Below are positions 10,510-22,740 of a stretch of DNA of 64,000 nt, piece by piece. The DNA comes from Lineus longissimus (taxonomy: Eukaryota; Nemertea; Pilidiophora; Heteronemertea; Lineidae), in contig NC_088308.1 in assembly GCF_910592395.1 (NCBI RefSeq), forward strand, positions 22,831,501 through 22,895,500, in the 5' to 3' direction. The translations under genes and the position numbers were made by a program. Under the pieces are notes generated by a model. That model did no database searches. It was not told the origin of the DNA and saw only the letters and a list, made by a program, of their open reading frames with translations. Positions within the stretch are counted from its first letter, which is position 1. Every line of letters starts with the position of its first letter.

Positions 10510-12200
10510 AGTATTTATGAGGTAGGTCCATTAAATCACGACACACTCAATATGACTGAAAATTGAATTCCACAATCTGTTTCGCATTCCACATTGATTG
10601 AGATACAGTCACAATAGAAATACTACACTTTCTTTACCCGTTTCTTTAACCGTTTCATTTCAGATGTAACACGTTTCTTGGGCACAGATGTCACATCCAA
10701 ATGTCCCTTGAGGCAATCGGGAATGCCTCCTGAACCTCATGCCAATACTCGGCGCGAACGACCGATGCGAGGGGAGTCGACTAACTCTGGTATTCGAGTG
10801 ATGTCGGGAGCAGCATTACAATTAAGCATATACCCATGGAGCGGGCAAAGTTGAAATGTAATATACATTAGTTAAATGGGCACGATGATTGAACTACATT
10901 AAATTTCTAACGTTACCGAAGTTTTATTAAAGGTTAAACACGAAATGAACTGCATTTAGGGACTTATTGCTGCTATCTACATGCAATCCCCAATAGATTG
11001 ATTGGAGTACGCTATTTTGCACAATGCATTGAGACCAGTGACAGCAGGTCCAAATAAGGGCCTCACATATTAGGCATATCACCTACCCACTCCCGTACCC
11101 AATGCCACTGTCGGGCCAAAGCCAGGCGCATGGAGAGATGCAGAACGCAATTCAAACTGACAACATCAATCAGTAAAGAATAAATCAAAGAGCAAGCGCT
11201 GGCCACTGTACATATTTTGTCCATCCTGGCATAACTGTTTATTGATACCCTGACTGCATGTTCCGGTAGGCCACCCTGCAGAAATTGCCTTATCACTCCG
11301 GTCAGTGTTTCTCGAATACAACTAAAATAGAATAGGCTAATCATTAATCTCCCTGCTAATACCCTGCACCATGGACCAGGTTGTATAGCACTACATACGT
11401 GCTGGAAGCTAATACTGATGTGGCAGGGAGAATATGCGTGAAGTTTGTGTATGCTTTTGAGAATGAGCGGAGCTCTCCAGTCGACGTGCTCTCTGAAAAG
11501 TTGTTATTTATTCTAAAACCACGAAGATATTCGACGTATGACACCCTCAGTGACACTCTTACTTATGATCCACACCTACGAAGCCAAAAGTTGCAATAAT
11601 TCGACGCATTTCCGAGGCCCAATTTTGAAACAAAAATCGCCTCCTTTTTAGCGGCCACAACGCGCATTATAGTATAGATACCTCTTGTCTGACAAGTTGT
11701 TGGCTCCTCCTACCCCACTGACAAAATATATCTTTGACTTTTCATATGGTCAGAGGTAATCACGAATGGTTTATCTTATTCTGCTCAGACCACATTGAGA
11801 TTTTTTCGATGTATGTGTAGATGTATATGATTACCTAGGCTCATTTTTTGGTGGTAAATGAAAGCTCATATGGTCCGGATCCTGTTACAGAGACAACTGG
11901 TATATAGTAACGTTACCGTGAACAATGAACAAAACTTCAAGCCAAACGGACGTATCAAGTTGACAAGTCGAGGACCCAGGTCGAGGGGTGCTCCCATCAG
12001 TATCTATCGAGTTATTACGCGATATACATGTATAAGTATGGCAGGAAACGCGTGTTCTCGCGGGATTATCGGCCATGCTGACGTCCTATAGTTCAAAAAC
12101 ATGTCGGATGTAAAAGACATCGTGATCTTCTATTTCCATTTGGGACTATAGAGTATGCCGAAATTCTCCAATGTTTAGCCCATGTCAATGGAGTAATACT
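10510..12200. other. Upstream of the distal SLC22 exon; no supported gene
   Basis: Possible promoter/5' UTR of the distal SLC22 exon lies just above 10509. Short open frames near 11063-11599 occur on both strands and show no recognisable domain or conserved splice pattern, so I do not call them. Confidence 0.4.
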
Positions 12201-12208
12201 CAGTCTAA

Positions 12209-12440
12209 GGACTTTTAACGTGTTAGTTATCGCGTAATAACGCGTTAGTTATCGGGTAATAACGTATTAGTTATCTCGTAATTACGTGATAGTTATCTCG
12301 TACACGTTAGTTATCTCGTAATTACGTGATAGTTTTCTCGTAATAACGTGATAGTTATCTCGTAATTACGCGTTAGTATCACGCACGTAAGCAATAGCGC
12401 GAATTATCGCGTTATTACGTGATACTATCTCGTACGTAGG
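12209..12440. repeat. Minisatellite of ~20-bp units (TTAGTTATCTCGTAATTACG type)
   Basis: About ten imperfect units alternate TTAGTTATC or TGATAGTTATC with TCGTAATTACG or GCGTAATAACG. Many units contain the near-palindrome CGTAATTACG, so the array can also form small hairpins. Confidence 0.82.
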
Positions 12441-13390
12441 CCCCTACGTGATAAAAAATTAAAAAAGATAATTAATGCCAGAAACTTTTTTTTTTCACTT
12501 GGCACTAATACGCTTCCGTAGTTAACGACCTATAGTGATGACTATTTTCTTAAGATGCAGAGTAAATCAAATGGATTTTGTGATGGGAGGCCCGATCGCG
12601 AAGGTGCAAACGCCCCGTAAAATACCTGGAAACAAGGTGCTTAATGAAGATAAAGGAAGTAACCGTGTCCACCCGCTGCATCAAGCACAGGTATGTCGAT
12701 CTACGTACATTCTACATGCAATGACGCTGCATAAATTATGCCAAATATGGGAAACAAAATGGCGTCACCTGGTGTGAAAAATAAATCGCTCGCGGGAAAT
12801 ACGAATTAGCCTCGATCGGCTCCATGGTCATCCCCATCTATTTTAGACTGTACGTCAGCCCCAGTGACGTATTTACGACAAATCCCAAACGAGGCCGTAC
12901 CACAGAATTGGGGGACCAAAATATGATCAGCCAACAAGCCTGCATGCCACACTGCCATACTTTCACTGTACATTGTACTGCAGGCCAACTGAAGTGCAAA
13001 TACACTGACTTTATCATACTGCAGGTAATGCAAAAACAAAAACATGCCATGACCAAATCCACCCCGCCCCGAAACCGGTGACAACTGACATGAATCAGGC
13101 TAATATTTGACACTGACGGCATTAATTATTTTGGTCGCTTGGCCTTATTAGGCCTACCGTTTGCCTATCTCATCTGCATGCTCTGGCCCTGGGCCCTCGT
13201 TCGTACCCGTACCCACTACCCAGTGGCAGTGCAGTGGGCATTAATCTCTAACTAGATTACAATAACAAGTACAAACAAGCCAGCATGCAATTATAAGTCA
13301 CTCCCCCCTCCCCAACCCTGTCATCAAACATCTGATCTGTATTTTCATTTTTCGAGGGTACAATAATTGAATAAAAAGAAAACCGCACGA
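12441..13390. other. Spacer with no supported feature
   Basis: Overlapping open frames at 12806-13122 exist on both strands with no domain I recognise. Nothing else is visible. Confidence 0.4.
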
Positions 13391-13545
13391 GTGGCTGATC
13401 CGGGTAGGCCTATCCCAGATTGCACGAGAGATGATTTTCTACGGCCCGAAAGCTCTCCACCAGCCGGAAAGCTCGAGACCGCAGGTCAAGAGCTTTGGGG
13501 CAGTAGAAAATCATCGAGTGTGATCTGGATACCCGGATCAGCCAC
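13391..13545. mobile_element. Short foldback/MITE-like inverted repeat
   Basis: Ends GTGGCTGATCCGGGT (13391-13405) and its exact complement (13531-13545). An inner second complementarity matches GATGATTTTCTAC with GTAGAAAATCATC, and AAAGCTCT with AGAGCTTT, so most of the 155 bases folds back. CGAG occurs at both edges and may be a 4-bp target duplication. Confidence 0.75.
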
Positions 13546-14089
13546 GAGAGCAGTTTTTTATTTATCATCCATTATTGCAAGAAAATTGAGGCAAAAAGGC
13601 CAATTTTGTCATTTTTGACCCGAATCCCTAACAACGTTAAAATGTCGAAGACGTAATGCCTGAGTTGACGACGTCACAACTTGATGACATCGTCGTGACT
13701 TCGCGACGTGGCTGAATTCCAACACAATAATGTAGAAAAAGGACGACAATGAAAATGACGTAAAAGTCTATGGTCTTTCAACAGTCTCAGAGTCTAGATT
13801 GCACGAGAAATGACGTCAAGCATTCTCGTGTAATAAAATATTTTATTGAACGTTTTTATTGCACGCTCAGGTCATGCGATAAATGTTTCATGCATCTTTC
13901 GCACATTTCTCTCAAAATAAAGTCTGCAAAGTTGTGAAGAGCAGTGGGGTTTGTGTTGTTTTATAAAAGCCGGTCCCTGGAGCACTGTCCGTAATTTTGG
14001 TTGAATTTGAATGCATTTTTGGGAGGTTTTCATGGTCTTGTCTGCCGGATCACTTCACTTAGGGTAATACGATAAATCACATATCCTAC

Positions 14090-14710
14090 GGGTTTTTGAT
14101 TTGACCTGATATTCAAAGTCACAGAGGTCAAATGGTGTGAATTGGCCATTTCAGTGTAACTATGGCATGTTTCTTAACCGCTATAACTATGAACTGGAAA
14201 TTTGGTACACATGACTCCGTATGTCATGGTACCTCTGACACCGAATTTCAGTCCGATCTGATTCTTGACTTGGCCACAAGGGGGCCAGAAGTGGAGACCT
14301 AAAAAGTGTGATATCTCTCTTCTTATAAGTGACCTGTTTTGGATAAAATTCTTGTGGTAGGTTCTCCTAGCAAGGATACATCACATATCATACGGGTTTT
14401 TTATTTGACCTACTTTCCAAGGTCACAGAGGTCAAATGGCGTAAATTGGCTGTTTGAGTGTAAGTTCTGTGGCACGTCTCTTAACCGCTAAAGCTATGAA
14501 CTTGATATTTGGTACACATGACTCCCAACGTCATGTTACCTCGGACACCAAATTTCGATTTGATCTGATTCTCAACTTGGCCACCAGGAGGCCAAAAACC
14601 TAAAAAGTGCAATATCTCGCTTATTTATAAGTGACCTGTTTTCGATGATATTTATATGGTAGGTCCTCCAAGCAACGATACATCACATGTCCTACCGACT
14701 TTAGTTTGAC
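14090..14710 (+). repeat. Tandem dimer of a ~310-bp dispersed repeat
   Basis: Two diverged head-to-tail copies (about 14090-14395 and 14396-14710). Each carries, in order: a TTTGACCT...CAAGGTCACAGAGGTCAAATGG block, a TTAACCGCTA-AGCTATGAACT block, TTTGGTACACATGACTCC, a TTGATCTGATTCT-AACTTGGCCAC block, and TATAAGTGACCTGTTTT. Partial copies occur at about 15536-15655, 16083-16135, 19600-19760 (inverted), 20390-20580, 22290-22460 and 22540-22740. No coding capacity or terminal structure is visible. The family type is unknown to me. Confidence 0.82.
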
Positions 14711-16346
14711 CTATATACTATACAGGTAGAATGTTTTTTAGGATGAATTCCTAACCTGGCCCCTGGCCGTTTCATTTATTCCATTCCATAAATTCTTTCT
14801 GCGAAGCGCTACTCTGGTTTAACATGTGTGTGTATCCAGTAAGTTCATCACTTTTTTCTACCAGTTTTCATTGTTTTCATTGCAAGAATCTGTTTTAGGA
14901 AAAACTAGCAACTGTACTGATTAACACCCTGTCCAATTTCTATAGACCCAATCCATAATAATCAAATAAAAAGGTTATTCATTCATGGCTCATGGCCAAT
15001 CCCAATGGCCATCACCAATCTGGCTTGACCCATTACATCTGACACCTTTGTTTGGTTATCTTAGGCAACAACAGACTCTGTATACCTTGAAAGAAAGTTT
15101 GGGCATGTTACATAAAACCACTACCTGTCACATTTTATATCTTCCAATGCTTCGTTCATGTATGCAGTGCAGGCAGAACATTCATTCTGGCAGGGTTTAC
15201 ATGGTTCTTCCAAAAAGAACTATCTTCAATTTTGCCTTTTTTCAATATTCTGAAATAGCAAATGATTTGTGTTTAGCATCAATGTTCTTAGGTGGGTATC
15301 TCTGTGACTGAATCTTGACATTATCTCGTTTTACAGGCAAAAGAGATTTTGGAAGAAAGCTCAACTTTCCTTTGTTTTTTGGGGGGCGGGAAAATGCATT
15401 GCCTTATGACCCAATATGCAGGTTTCAATACAGAGATCACTCGCAGATATCCTTGAGAACAATTTTTACAACTTCTGAACAGGTTGTTGGTTTGAGAGAG
15501 AGAGAGACAAAGACAGTCAAATAGACGTTGCACTTTTTGTTCTGACGTACTTTTCAAGGTCACAGAGGTCAAATGGCATAAATTAGCCATTAGAGTGTTA
15601 ACTGTTATGGCACGTTTATTAACCGCAAAGGCTATGAACTTGAAACCTGGCACCATAAAGCAAATATTTTGGCAAAAGATAAAAAAGATTGTCAAATTCT
15701 TATACATGTATGTATTGGAGGTACATGTACATGTATTTTGCTAATGGAAAGATGGAAAATATTATATCAATGATCTTTTGGTGTGACTGGTGACTGTCAA
15801 GTGTGTTATTTGGAAAAAAGAAATACAGGAAAGATCCACCTTAATCCAGCATCGTTATCTTTTTATTTCTCAAACTTGGTGGTTGTGACAGTACATGGGA
15901 CAAGAGGATATCTTCATAGTCTCAGACAGTGGGAAAATCAATGAACTTTTTGGCCCAACTGGCATTCATTTGACTAAATAAAACAGAGATACTCCTGGCT
16001 AAAGAAATGGCTAAAGGAACATAATCACTGAGTTGTCTCCGTGTTTTCAATAACATTTTTATGGTGACTACTCAAAGATACAATTTTTATTTGACCTCCT
16101 TTTCAAGGTCACAGAGGTCAAATGGGGTCAATTTACTTTTACTACTCTTGGTGTTCATTGTACATATGCTACTCAAAACTTCAAGAGATGAAAAACAATA
16201 CAAAAGAAAGAAAGAAGTGCACATACCTCTAGGGAAACCCTGAATGAAAATGAGAAATTTATTTCAGCCATTATTTTTAGGTGCTAATTTCATGACTTCT
16301 TGTAGAATTGCTGTTATTATGTATCTGTGCCAATTTATCTTTACAG
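14711..16346. other. Spacer with two partial dispersed-repeat copies
   Basis: Contains fragments of the dispersed repeat at about 15536-15655 and 16083-16135. Open frames at 14985-15311 and 15321-15707 lack splice support or a recognisable domain. Confidence 0.45.
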
Positions 16347-16401
16347 ATGCTTCAAACCCTCTCCGCAATCGCAACTGAAGAATCTTGTATGATTTGCAAG
16401 G
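16347..16401 (+). other. Exon-like cassette, copy 1 of a duplicated pair
   Basis: A tract bounded by TTTACAG and a GTATGT donor can read TLSAIATEES in one frame. It resembles 17058-17117 in sequence, upstream polypyrimidine tract and downstream intron start. The two differ by a one-base indel near the 5' end, so only one phase could be right for both. Possibly a duplicated exon of an unrecognised gene or noncoding transcript. Confidence 0.3.
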
Positions 16402-17057
16402 GTATGTATACCATTAGGTTATGACATGCCTAATCGGTCAATAGAGTGCCAAGTTGTCAAATGGCTAAATATACAGAAATTGTATGCGCATGCATAACAT
16501 GACTCCACAACCTCTATAACATCCTGATTTGGGCCAGGGTGTCCTGTATCTCTCTTACAACATGGTCCCCTCTGAAAAGCTATTCAAATTTATCACCACT
16601 GAATTGTGTTCAGTGAAAGCGTGGAAATTAAGTGATTTTCCAATAAGCAGAATGGAGAGAGACCTTCCCACTCAGAACCCTTTTTTATCAGACTTTGGCT
16701 GTTTCTAAGAAGGGGAAAACAGCTTGCTCAAATTATTTATGGCATCTGGTCACCACAGAACTTTTTCATGGTGTCCATTTCTTGGCCAGAACAGAAGAAT
16801 CTCATCAATCTTGTCATGAGTCAGGAGGCCATGTTGGAAGCTGTGATGCAATCTGATTGGTTCCTCACGTGGATGTACCATGAACTAGCTCACATTTATT
16901 TCCACAAATACAAAGGAATAAGGTCAACCTCTGCCAAAGGAAGGCAAATCATGTAAAAATTGAGAGATATAATTCAACCATCATTTTTAGGAATTTAGTA
17001 TAAGTAATGATTATACAGTTGCTGTAATTATGCATTTGTGCTGATTTGTCATTTCAG

Positions 17058-17117
17058 ATGACACAACCTTGTCCGCAATTGCATTCGAAGATTCGCGTTT
17101 GATTTCCAAGAAGAAGG
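17058..17117 (+). other. Exon-like cassette, copy 2 of a duplicated pair
   Basis: Bounded by ATTTCAG and a GTAGGT donor; can read TTLSAIAFEDSRLISKKK. Similarity to the 16347-16401 cassette extends into both flanks (for example the GTAATTATG / GTTATTATG upstream block and TTGTCAATAGAGGTGCC / GGTCAATAGAGTGCC downstream), so a few hundred bases were duplicated. Confidence 0.3.
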
Positions 17118-18354
17118 GTAGGTATTCTTGTCTGACTTGTCAATAGAGGTGCCACTGTCAAATCTGTGTTATCGTTGGTAAAATAAACATGTAACTTGAC
17201 CCCCCCCCCCCCACAGGGCCTCAAGGCAGTGAAACAAATTAGAGACTAATAATCTGCGAGATATATGGAAAAAGAATGAAACAGTTTATTTTGGCGTAAA
17301 GAACGCAAATTACAAAACACATCTAACTGTTATCCCCATTGCAACTTTATTATGTGCACTCTTCTAAGAGATCAAAGATATTAAAACTTTCAACTTATTT
17401 ATATTATGCGTATTCAAAATAAAACATTTTTATCCCATGAAATGTTTATAAAATGCAGTAATATATTCGGTACATACAAGTTACATGTAGCCACTACTAA
17501 ATCATATTTTGGCCATGTAATTAAAAGAAAGTAAAATAAATTGACAGTGACACTTCTATCTGCAAATTGGGCGGTTATTCAAAAGTTGCTAAAGTTGTGT
17601 TTGTGTGTGTGTGTATGTGTGAGATGGGATTGAAAAAGGGTGTGGGAGGTCTTGGGGGAGGAGGGACTCTAGTCACTGTAGTGAGTGCTGGAAGTGTGAC
17701 TGATCAATGTTGTGATAGTTATGTAGCTATTGTCATTATTCTATTTGTTAGAGTAGTTATCGTAGTTATCTAGCTAGTATAGTTGTTAGAGTAGTTATCG
17801 TAGTTATCTAGCTAGTAAAGTTTTTATTCTTTTGGTTTCGTGTTTCCTGCTTATCATCTATTTTAACCTATTCAGCTTTCAGTTGTCCAGGCCAGGCCAG
17901 GTGACCAATGACGATGATAGATCGGGTTCGATTCAAGCTATACGCTTGGTGTATTTGGTTATCGTGACTGGCGACTGAGTCTAACTCATGTCCAAAGCAC
18001 GGTGGCTGGGTCCCAGGCATGCTTGCCTCTTTGTTCCACGGTCCTCATCTAAGTTTCGACGGTGATGACATGGACTTAGGTTCAAGGAACGTGTTCCCCT
18101 TGAGTCATTGTGGTTGATTGATGGGGGTAATAAACAGTTGCGTGTCGCTAGTCATTCAATTGGTCCCCTTGTTTTAGAGTGTTGGCGGGATAAGTCGTAC
18201 GAATGTTAACAATAGTATGCAATAGCTGGCCAGCGATCCCCTACCTGATCTCGAGGGGGATGGAATGACTGGGGTTATAGACCTGTTGTTAACCTGCGGA
18301 ATTTCGTCGGACGAAATGTCAGGCGTGTCCGTGTGGGACTTGTGCTAAACCAGT
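17118..18354. other. Spacer with simple repeats
   Basis: Contains a C-tract near 17200, a TG-rich run near 17595-17620 and a short direct repeat TAGAGTAGTTATCGTAGTTATCTAGCTAGTA at about 17750-17817. No gene is supported. Confidence 0.5.
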
Positions 18355-18581
18355 TTAGTACATATGACGAAGACATTGGGCTCTTTGGATAACAACAGTG
18401 TTCTTGACCTCCTTGTGCCTCACAAAGCTAATAATATACACCCCCTGAAATCGAAAAGACGGCGATGAAGAAGGAGAGCCGGCCTCCAGCTTGAGAGCCG
18501 AGAAGACACTGGACCCCGACGATATGTTGCTGCCAATGTTGGAGCCATACAGGGTAAGCATCACTTGGTCCTCAGTTACGC
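18355..18581 (-). other. Exon-like open frame, unrecognised
   Basis: On the minus strand an acceptor (TTTCAATCCAG) precedes an open frame of about 75 codons reading GVTEDQVMLTLYGSN and onward to a stop at 18355. No family is recognised. A diverged copy of its 5' end appears near 19250-19285, so it may be part of a repeat rather than a gene. Confidence 0.25.
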
Positions 18582-19164
18582 CTGGATTGAAAGAAACATT
18601 ACAAAGAAATTAAAATGACTCCAAAAAAAGTATCAATCTGACATACAATTTCAACTTTCATACGTATTGGGGTGCCACACTCAATTCTGTTGATACAGTT
18701 TGAAAACCGCTTCAACAAATTTGGTTCCAGAATACAATTGAATGTGCTTTATTGAATTCGCATTAACTGATTCTCACTGAAACGTGTAGTGTGGGCGTTA
18801 ATACGTATTAAAACAGTCTGTTGGCAGAGGGCATGCACACTAGCTTGTTCCTGTCTTGATTATCTTCTAATTACAACAAAGGGTAGGGACATTCATCCGC
18901 GAAAGGCACGTTACTACAATACGTGGCAAGAGTTGCACTTTTCAAATCGAATTGCATGTGCATTAGGCCAAGTGTGGTGCAGCCGTTTTGAAACTGGTGT
19001 AGCCAATTCGTATTTGGAGGGTGCTCTCTGGAAAACAGTTTTAAATCGGATTCAGTGTGACAGCTTCATGCAGTAGAAACACTCAGAAATTAGATAAACC
19101 CAACAACAAAAATATGATTCTTTTTAGGCAGCCCGATCCAACATTGTACAAGGGCATAAAGGGT

Positions 19165-19240
19165 AAGGGACATGAGGACAAGGGACACTTAGGATATGGG
19201 ACACAAGGACAAGGGACACAAGGACAAGGGACACAAAAGA
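19165..19240 (+). repeat. Short minisatellite, GGGACACAAGGACAA units
   Basis: Four to five imperfect copies of a unit of about 15 bases, recognisable by AAGGGACA and ACAAGGAC. No other feature is seen around it. Confidence 0.75.
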
Positions 19241-19599
19241 CGATGTTGCAGTCTTCAGGGTGAGCATCACTTAGTCCTGGCTGATATTAGATCTACTCAT
19301 GAAACAAACTTCATAACTAAGGAGAGAGAAGAAATAATTTTTCATGTCTCCAAACCCGCACCCTGGTGGCCAAGTCATGAACTTTTATCCCTGAGTGAGA
19401 CCACCTGACCGAGAGTGCTCAAGTAACAGCCGAGTGGGCAACATGACCTCGATGATCTTGATTAGTTGGTCAAATCATGAGTTACATTTTATGTATGGTT
19501 ATTAGTAGTATCAGACATAAGCATGGATATAAAAATCCAAGGCAATTTGGCCTGACGAATAATACCACTAGGGCATGGATTGAAGCAGTGAATCGAGCA

Positions 19600-22500
19600 C
19601 CATTTGACCTAGCTGTGACCTTGAAAAGGGTGTGTTTTTAGTTTTCAACATCTGCAAGGATCAAATCAGATTAGACCAGACCTGAATTTGCTGTACTATG
19701 TCATTTGACGTTGTGGTTAACGTGTACCAAGTGTCAAGTTCATAGCTTTAGCGGTTAGTGGTTTGAGAGTAATAAATTCAGTATTCAGTATTCAGTATTA
19801 AAGTTATCCAGCCTGCTTTCCTAAAAAGAAAGAGAGAGGAATCCTGGCCAACGGTCACCACTCTGACCACAAAACTCTGGAGCTAGCTCTGTGGTGGAAC
19901 TCACCAGGACAGACGGACCAGCATGCATTTCAAAAATACTGAACACAGACAAAATTTAACTTCATCATAAGCTCTCATACGAGCATCATTCTCTCAAAGC
20001 AGTTGCAATATGTTGGGAAAACATATAAAGATAGATCAGATAAACAACTGAACACCCCTATTTGTCGATCTTTGCCACAAGAAAATGCCATCAACCAAAG
20101 ACATCTCCACTCCACTTGATCCAGAAAAAGGCCCGTGAGCATCTTTCCAGCAGTGCCACTTTATAAAATGAAACTGCCAGGGCCTTTTTGCTCACCTGTC
20201 GACTTAGAACAAAATGGACTCGGTCATGATGGGTGCTTCTGACTTCATTGATGATTTTTTAACCTTAGCCCCCTGGTGGCCACATTTTGAAACGAATCTG
20301 GACTGTAGTTGGTCGATTGGTCCTTTTCCTCTTAGTAATGTGGTGGAAATACGCTGAATAAAAATGGCCCTCACCACTTCAAACTTTGGTTGAGAGAGTA
20401 GGGCGAGTCTACACAACAGTGCAGTGTCTGTGGTTGTGTCCTATTTCAAACAGTGGCACATTTCTCAACAGCTAGGGCTATCAACTTGGAGCTGTGTACA
20501 CATTGACCCCTTAATCAGATGACCTTGGACACTGAATTTCAGTCTGATCTGATTCATAACTTGGCAACCAGACTGTCTGGGGTTGAGAGAAGGATGCCTA
20601 AACGAGTACTCCACCAGTACACTCCACAAAGAGAGGGGCTAATCAAAATGTTGCTCCAAGAATAGCTTGTCAACCGAGGTCGACTCCACTTAGCAAAGCA
20701 CAAAAAACAGAAAATTTAGAAAAAACCCTAAGCACTTTCATTAAAAACAGTGAAGCCAGAAAGTTTGGCAAAAACAAAACTTGACACTGAAAGTGATGAC
20801 CATCTCCCCAAATGAGTAGAAATATCTAGTTTCTTTTTTCTTCAATCTGTGTAGAGAATACCCTGTATTAAATAAAGTTTTTCCCTGTTTTCTAGGCTAT
20901 GCAGATGACTGGAGATGATGGCTGTTGAGCTGACCCAATGAATTCCACCACGATCTATGATGCGTACTGAAGCAAGAACGACTCTCAAAGACCCAGAAAA
21001 CAACAGATGCCAACACTTCGCCCCATGATGCCTTCATACCCATCCAATTTGGGGGAAGACAGCCTAATTGACCTTCATTTGGATCTTCCTGGCAGATGTT
21101 GTATGACGAAGAATTCAATGCATATACAGTAAGATAAAGTGGTATATTTAAAATTCACTATTATGAAACACCTTAAAACTGTTTACCAGTAAAAAGGTAT
21201 TTCCTTTGCTCTAAGCTGTGTTTAATTGCATTCTGAAGATTGCGTCTGAAAGAAAGTCTGAGTTAATTTTCATTGCACTCCTGCCGTTAGGCACTACTGA
21301 ACTGAAACATCTTGAAAAAGCGTGGTCAAAAATTTCTTTGGACAGACAAGCAGTCCATGCAGACACAATGAGTTTAGGAACTGAGCTAGGGTTGAAGGTA
21401 CATTGCCCTGCACTGTAATTCTATCAAATTGGCTCAAGTCTTTAATCTTGGTAAACATTTGATTGACCTTGATATTTTGTTTTCCAGCCATGCTTGGATG
21501 AGGGTCTGAGAGTCGAGTAGATTCAATGGATGGAATTGTCACGCTCGGGGATATCGGCGGTGGACACTTACATCGTGTGTCATTCGAATAGACTTGAAGG
21601 ACAATCGAATTGATGCTCTAAGGGGACTCTGATGACTCTAAGGACATAGTGCCCTTCTCATTATGTAATGTGACACCATATCTAGCAGCCACCATGCAGC
21701 CAGCTCATCTCTTACATATGGAGGGATGCCATCTCATACGGTAATAATATAAAAAAATCAATTTCTAATTTCTATGTCATTGCTTTGGTGTAGGCTTGAG
21801 CCTTATTTAGGGATTGTGAACAATTAAAAACATGGTAAAAGAGAAAACTTCTTAGATTGATCAGACCTCTGATATTGAGAAGTTTGCAGCTTATGACCTC
21901 AAGGTGGGACAGATTTGTGTCTGTTGTTGATCTAAGCAGTGCTGAGAGTCCTGATGAGTCCTTTTGGAAAGTTCACCAGATTTGTAAAAATTACCAAAAA
22001 TTTGAGAATTTGAAGTACATGTAATTTGATCCCTCCTTAGAAGTTTTCTCAAACTCTTCAGTGTTGTACATAATCCCTTATGATCTTAAGAAATGTAGAA
22101 AAAACAATGCACCTTCACCGCAGCATTTCTAATTGTCTGCAGACCGGTGAACCTGCCTCTGCCAGCAATGAGAGGATAAGGAAGCCTTCCGCTAACACGA
22201 TGACGATAAAACTATTTTTAAAGTTATCGTATCAAATAATGCATTTCAAGTTCAGAAGACATACGCTATTTCACCGCCAACGTTAATTTTGGCTCACCGT
22301 AGGGGAGTCTTTACACAACACAGTGTCCGTCGTCGTCTGTATCCTGTTTCCATAAACTTTGCACTGGGCAAGATCTCCTTCCAGACCAAATTTTGTTTCA
22401 CTCTAATTCTTAGTTTGGCCACCAAGGAGCAAAATGTGAAAACACAAAACCAGCTCCTCCTCCTTAACAGATGGTCAAATTCTAATAAAATTTTTCGTTT

Positions 22501-22740
22501 CTGTGTATTTGATGATTAAACATATTTTTTCAGCCGGGCTTTGATTTGATTGATCTCCTTGTCAAGGTCACCAAGGTCAAAGTTCAGAGATGAACACTTT
22601 TGTCCATCAGCAGGGCGATTTTCGTAACCACTGAGTGGGGCCTTTGACCTGAAACTATGCACAATAGGAAAGATCTCCCACCCCTGCAATTTTGGTCGGA
22701 TATGGTTCTTAGGCTTACATGTCTGGCATTCAAACTTGAG
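19600..22740. repeat. Scattered partial copies of the dispersed repeat
   Basis: Fragments sharing blocks with 14090-14710: inverted at about 19600-19760 and direct at about 20390-20580, 22290-22460 and 22540-22740. Two copies begin with TACACAACA-(C/G)AGTGTC(C/T)GT. Between them are possible but unsupported exon-like tracts (20896-21128, 21489-21740) whose frames contain stops. Confidence 0.55.

Noticed and set aside
17930-17950. tRNA gene or tRNA-derived SINE from a B-box-like GGGTTCGATTC
   Set aside because: No matching A box at the right distance and no cloverleaf could be folded around it.
20896-21740. Possible coding exons between acceptor/donor-like sites at 20896-21128 and 21489-21740
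   Set aside because: All frames contain stops, so at most these are noncoding exons.
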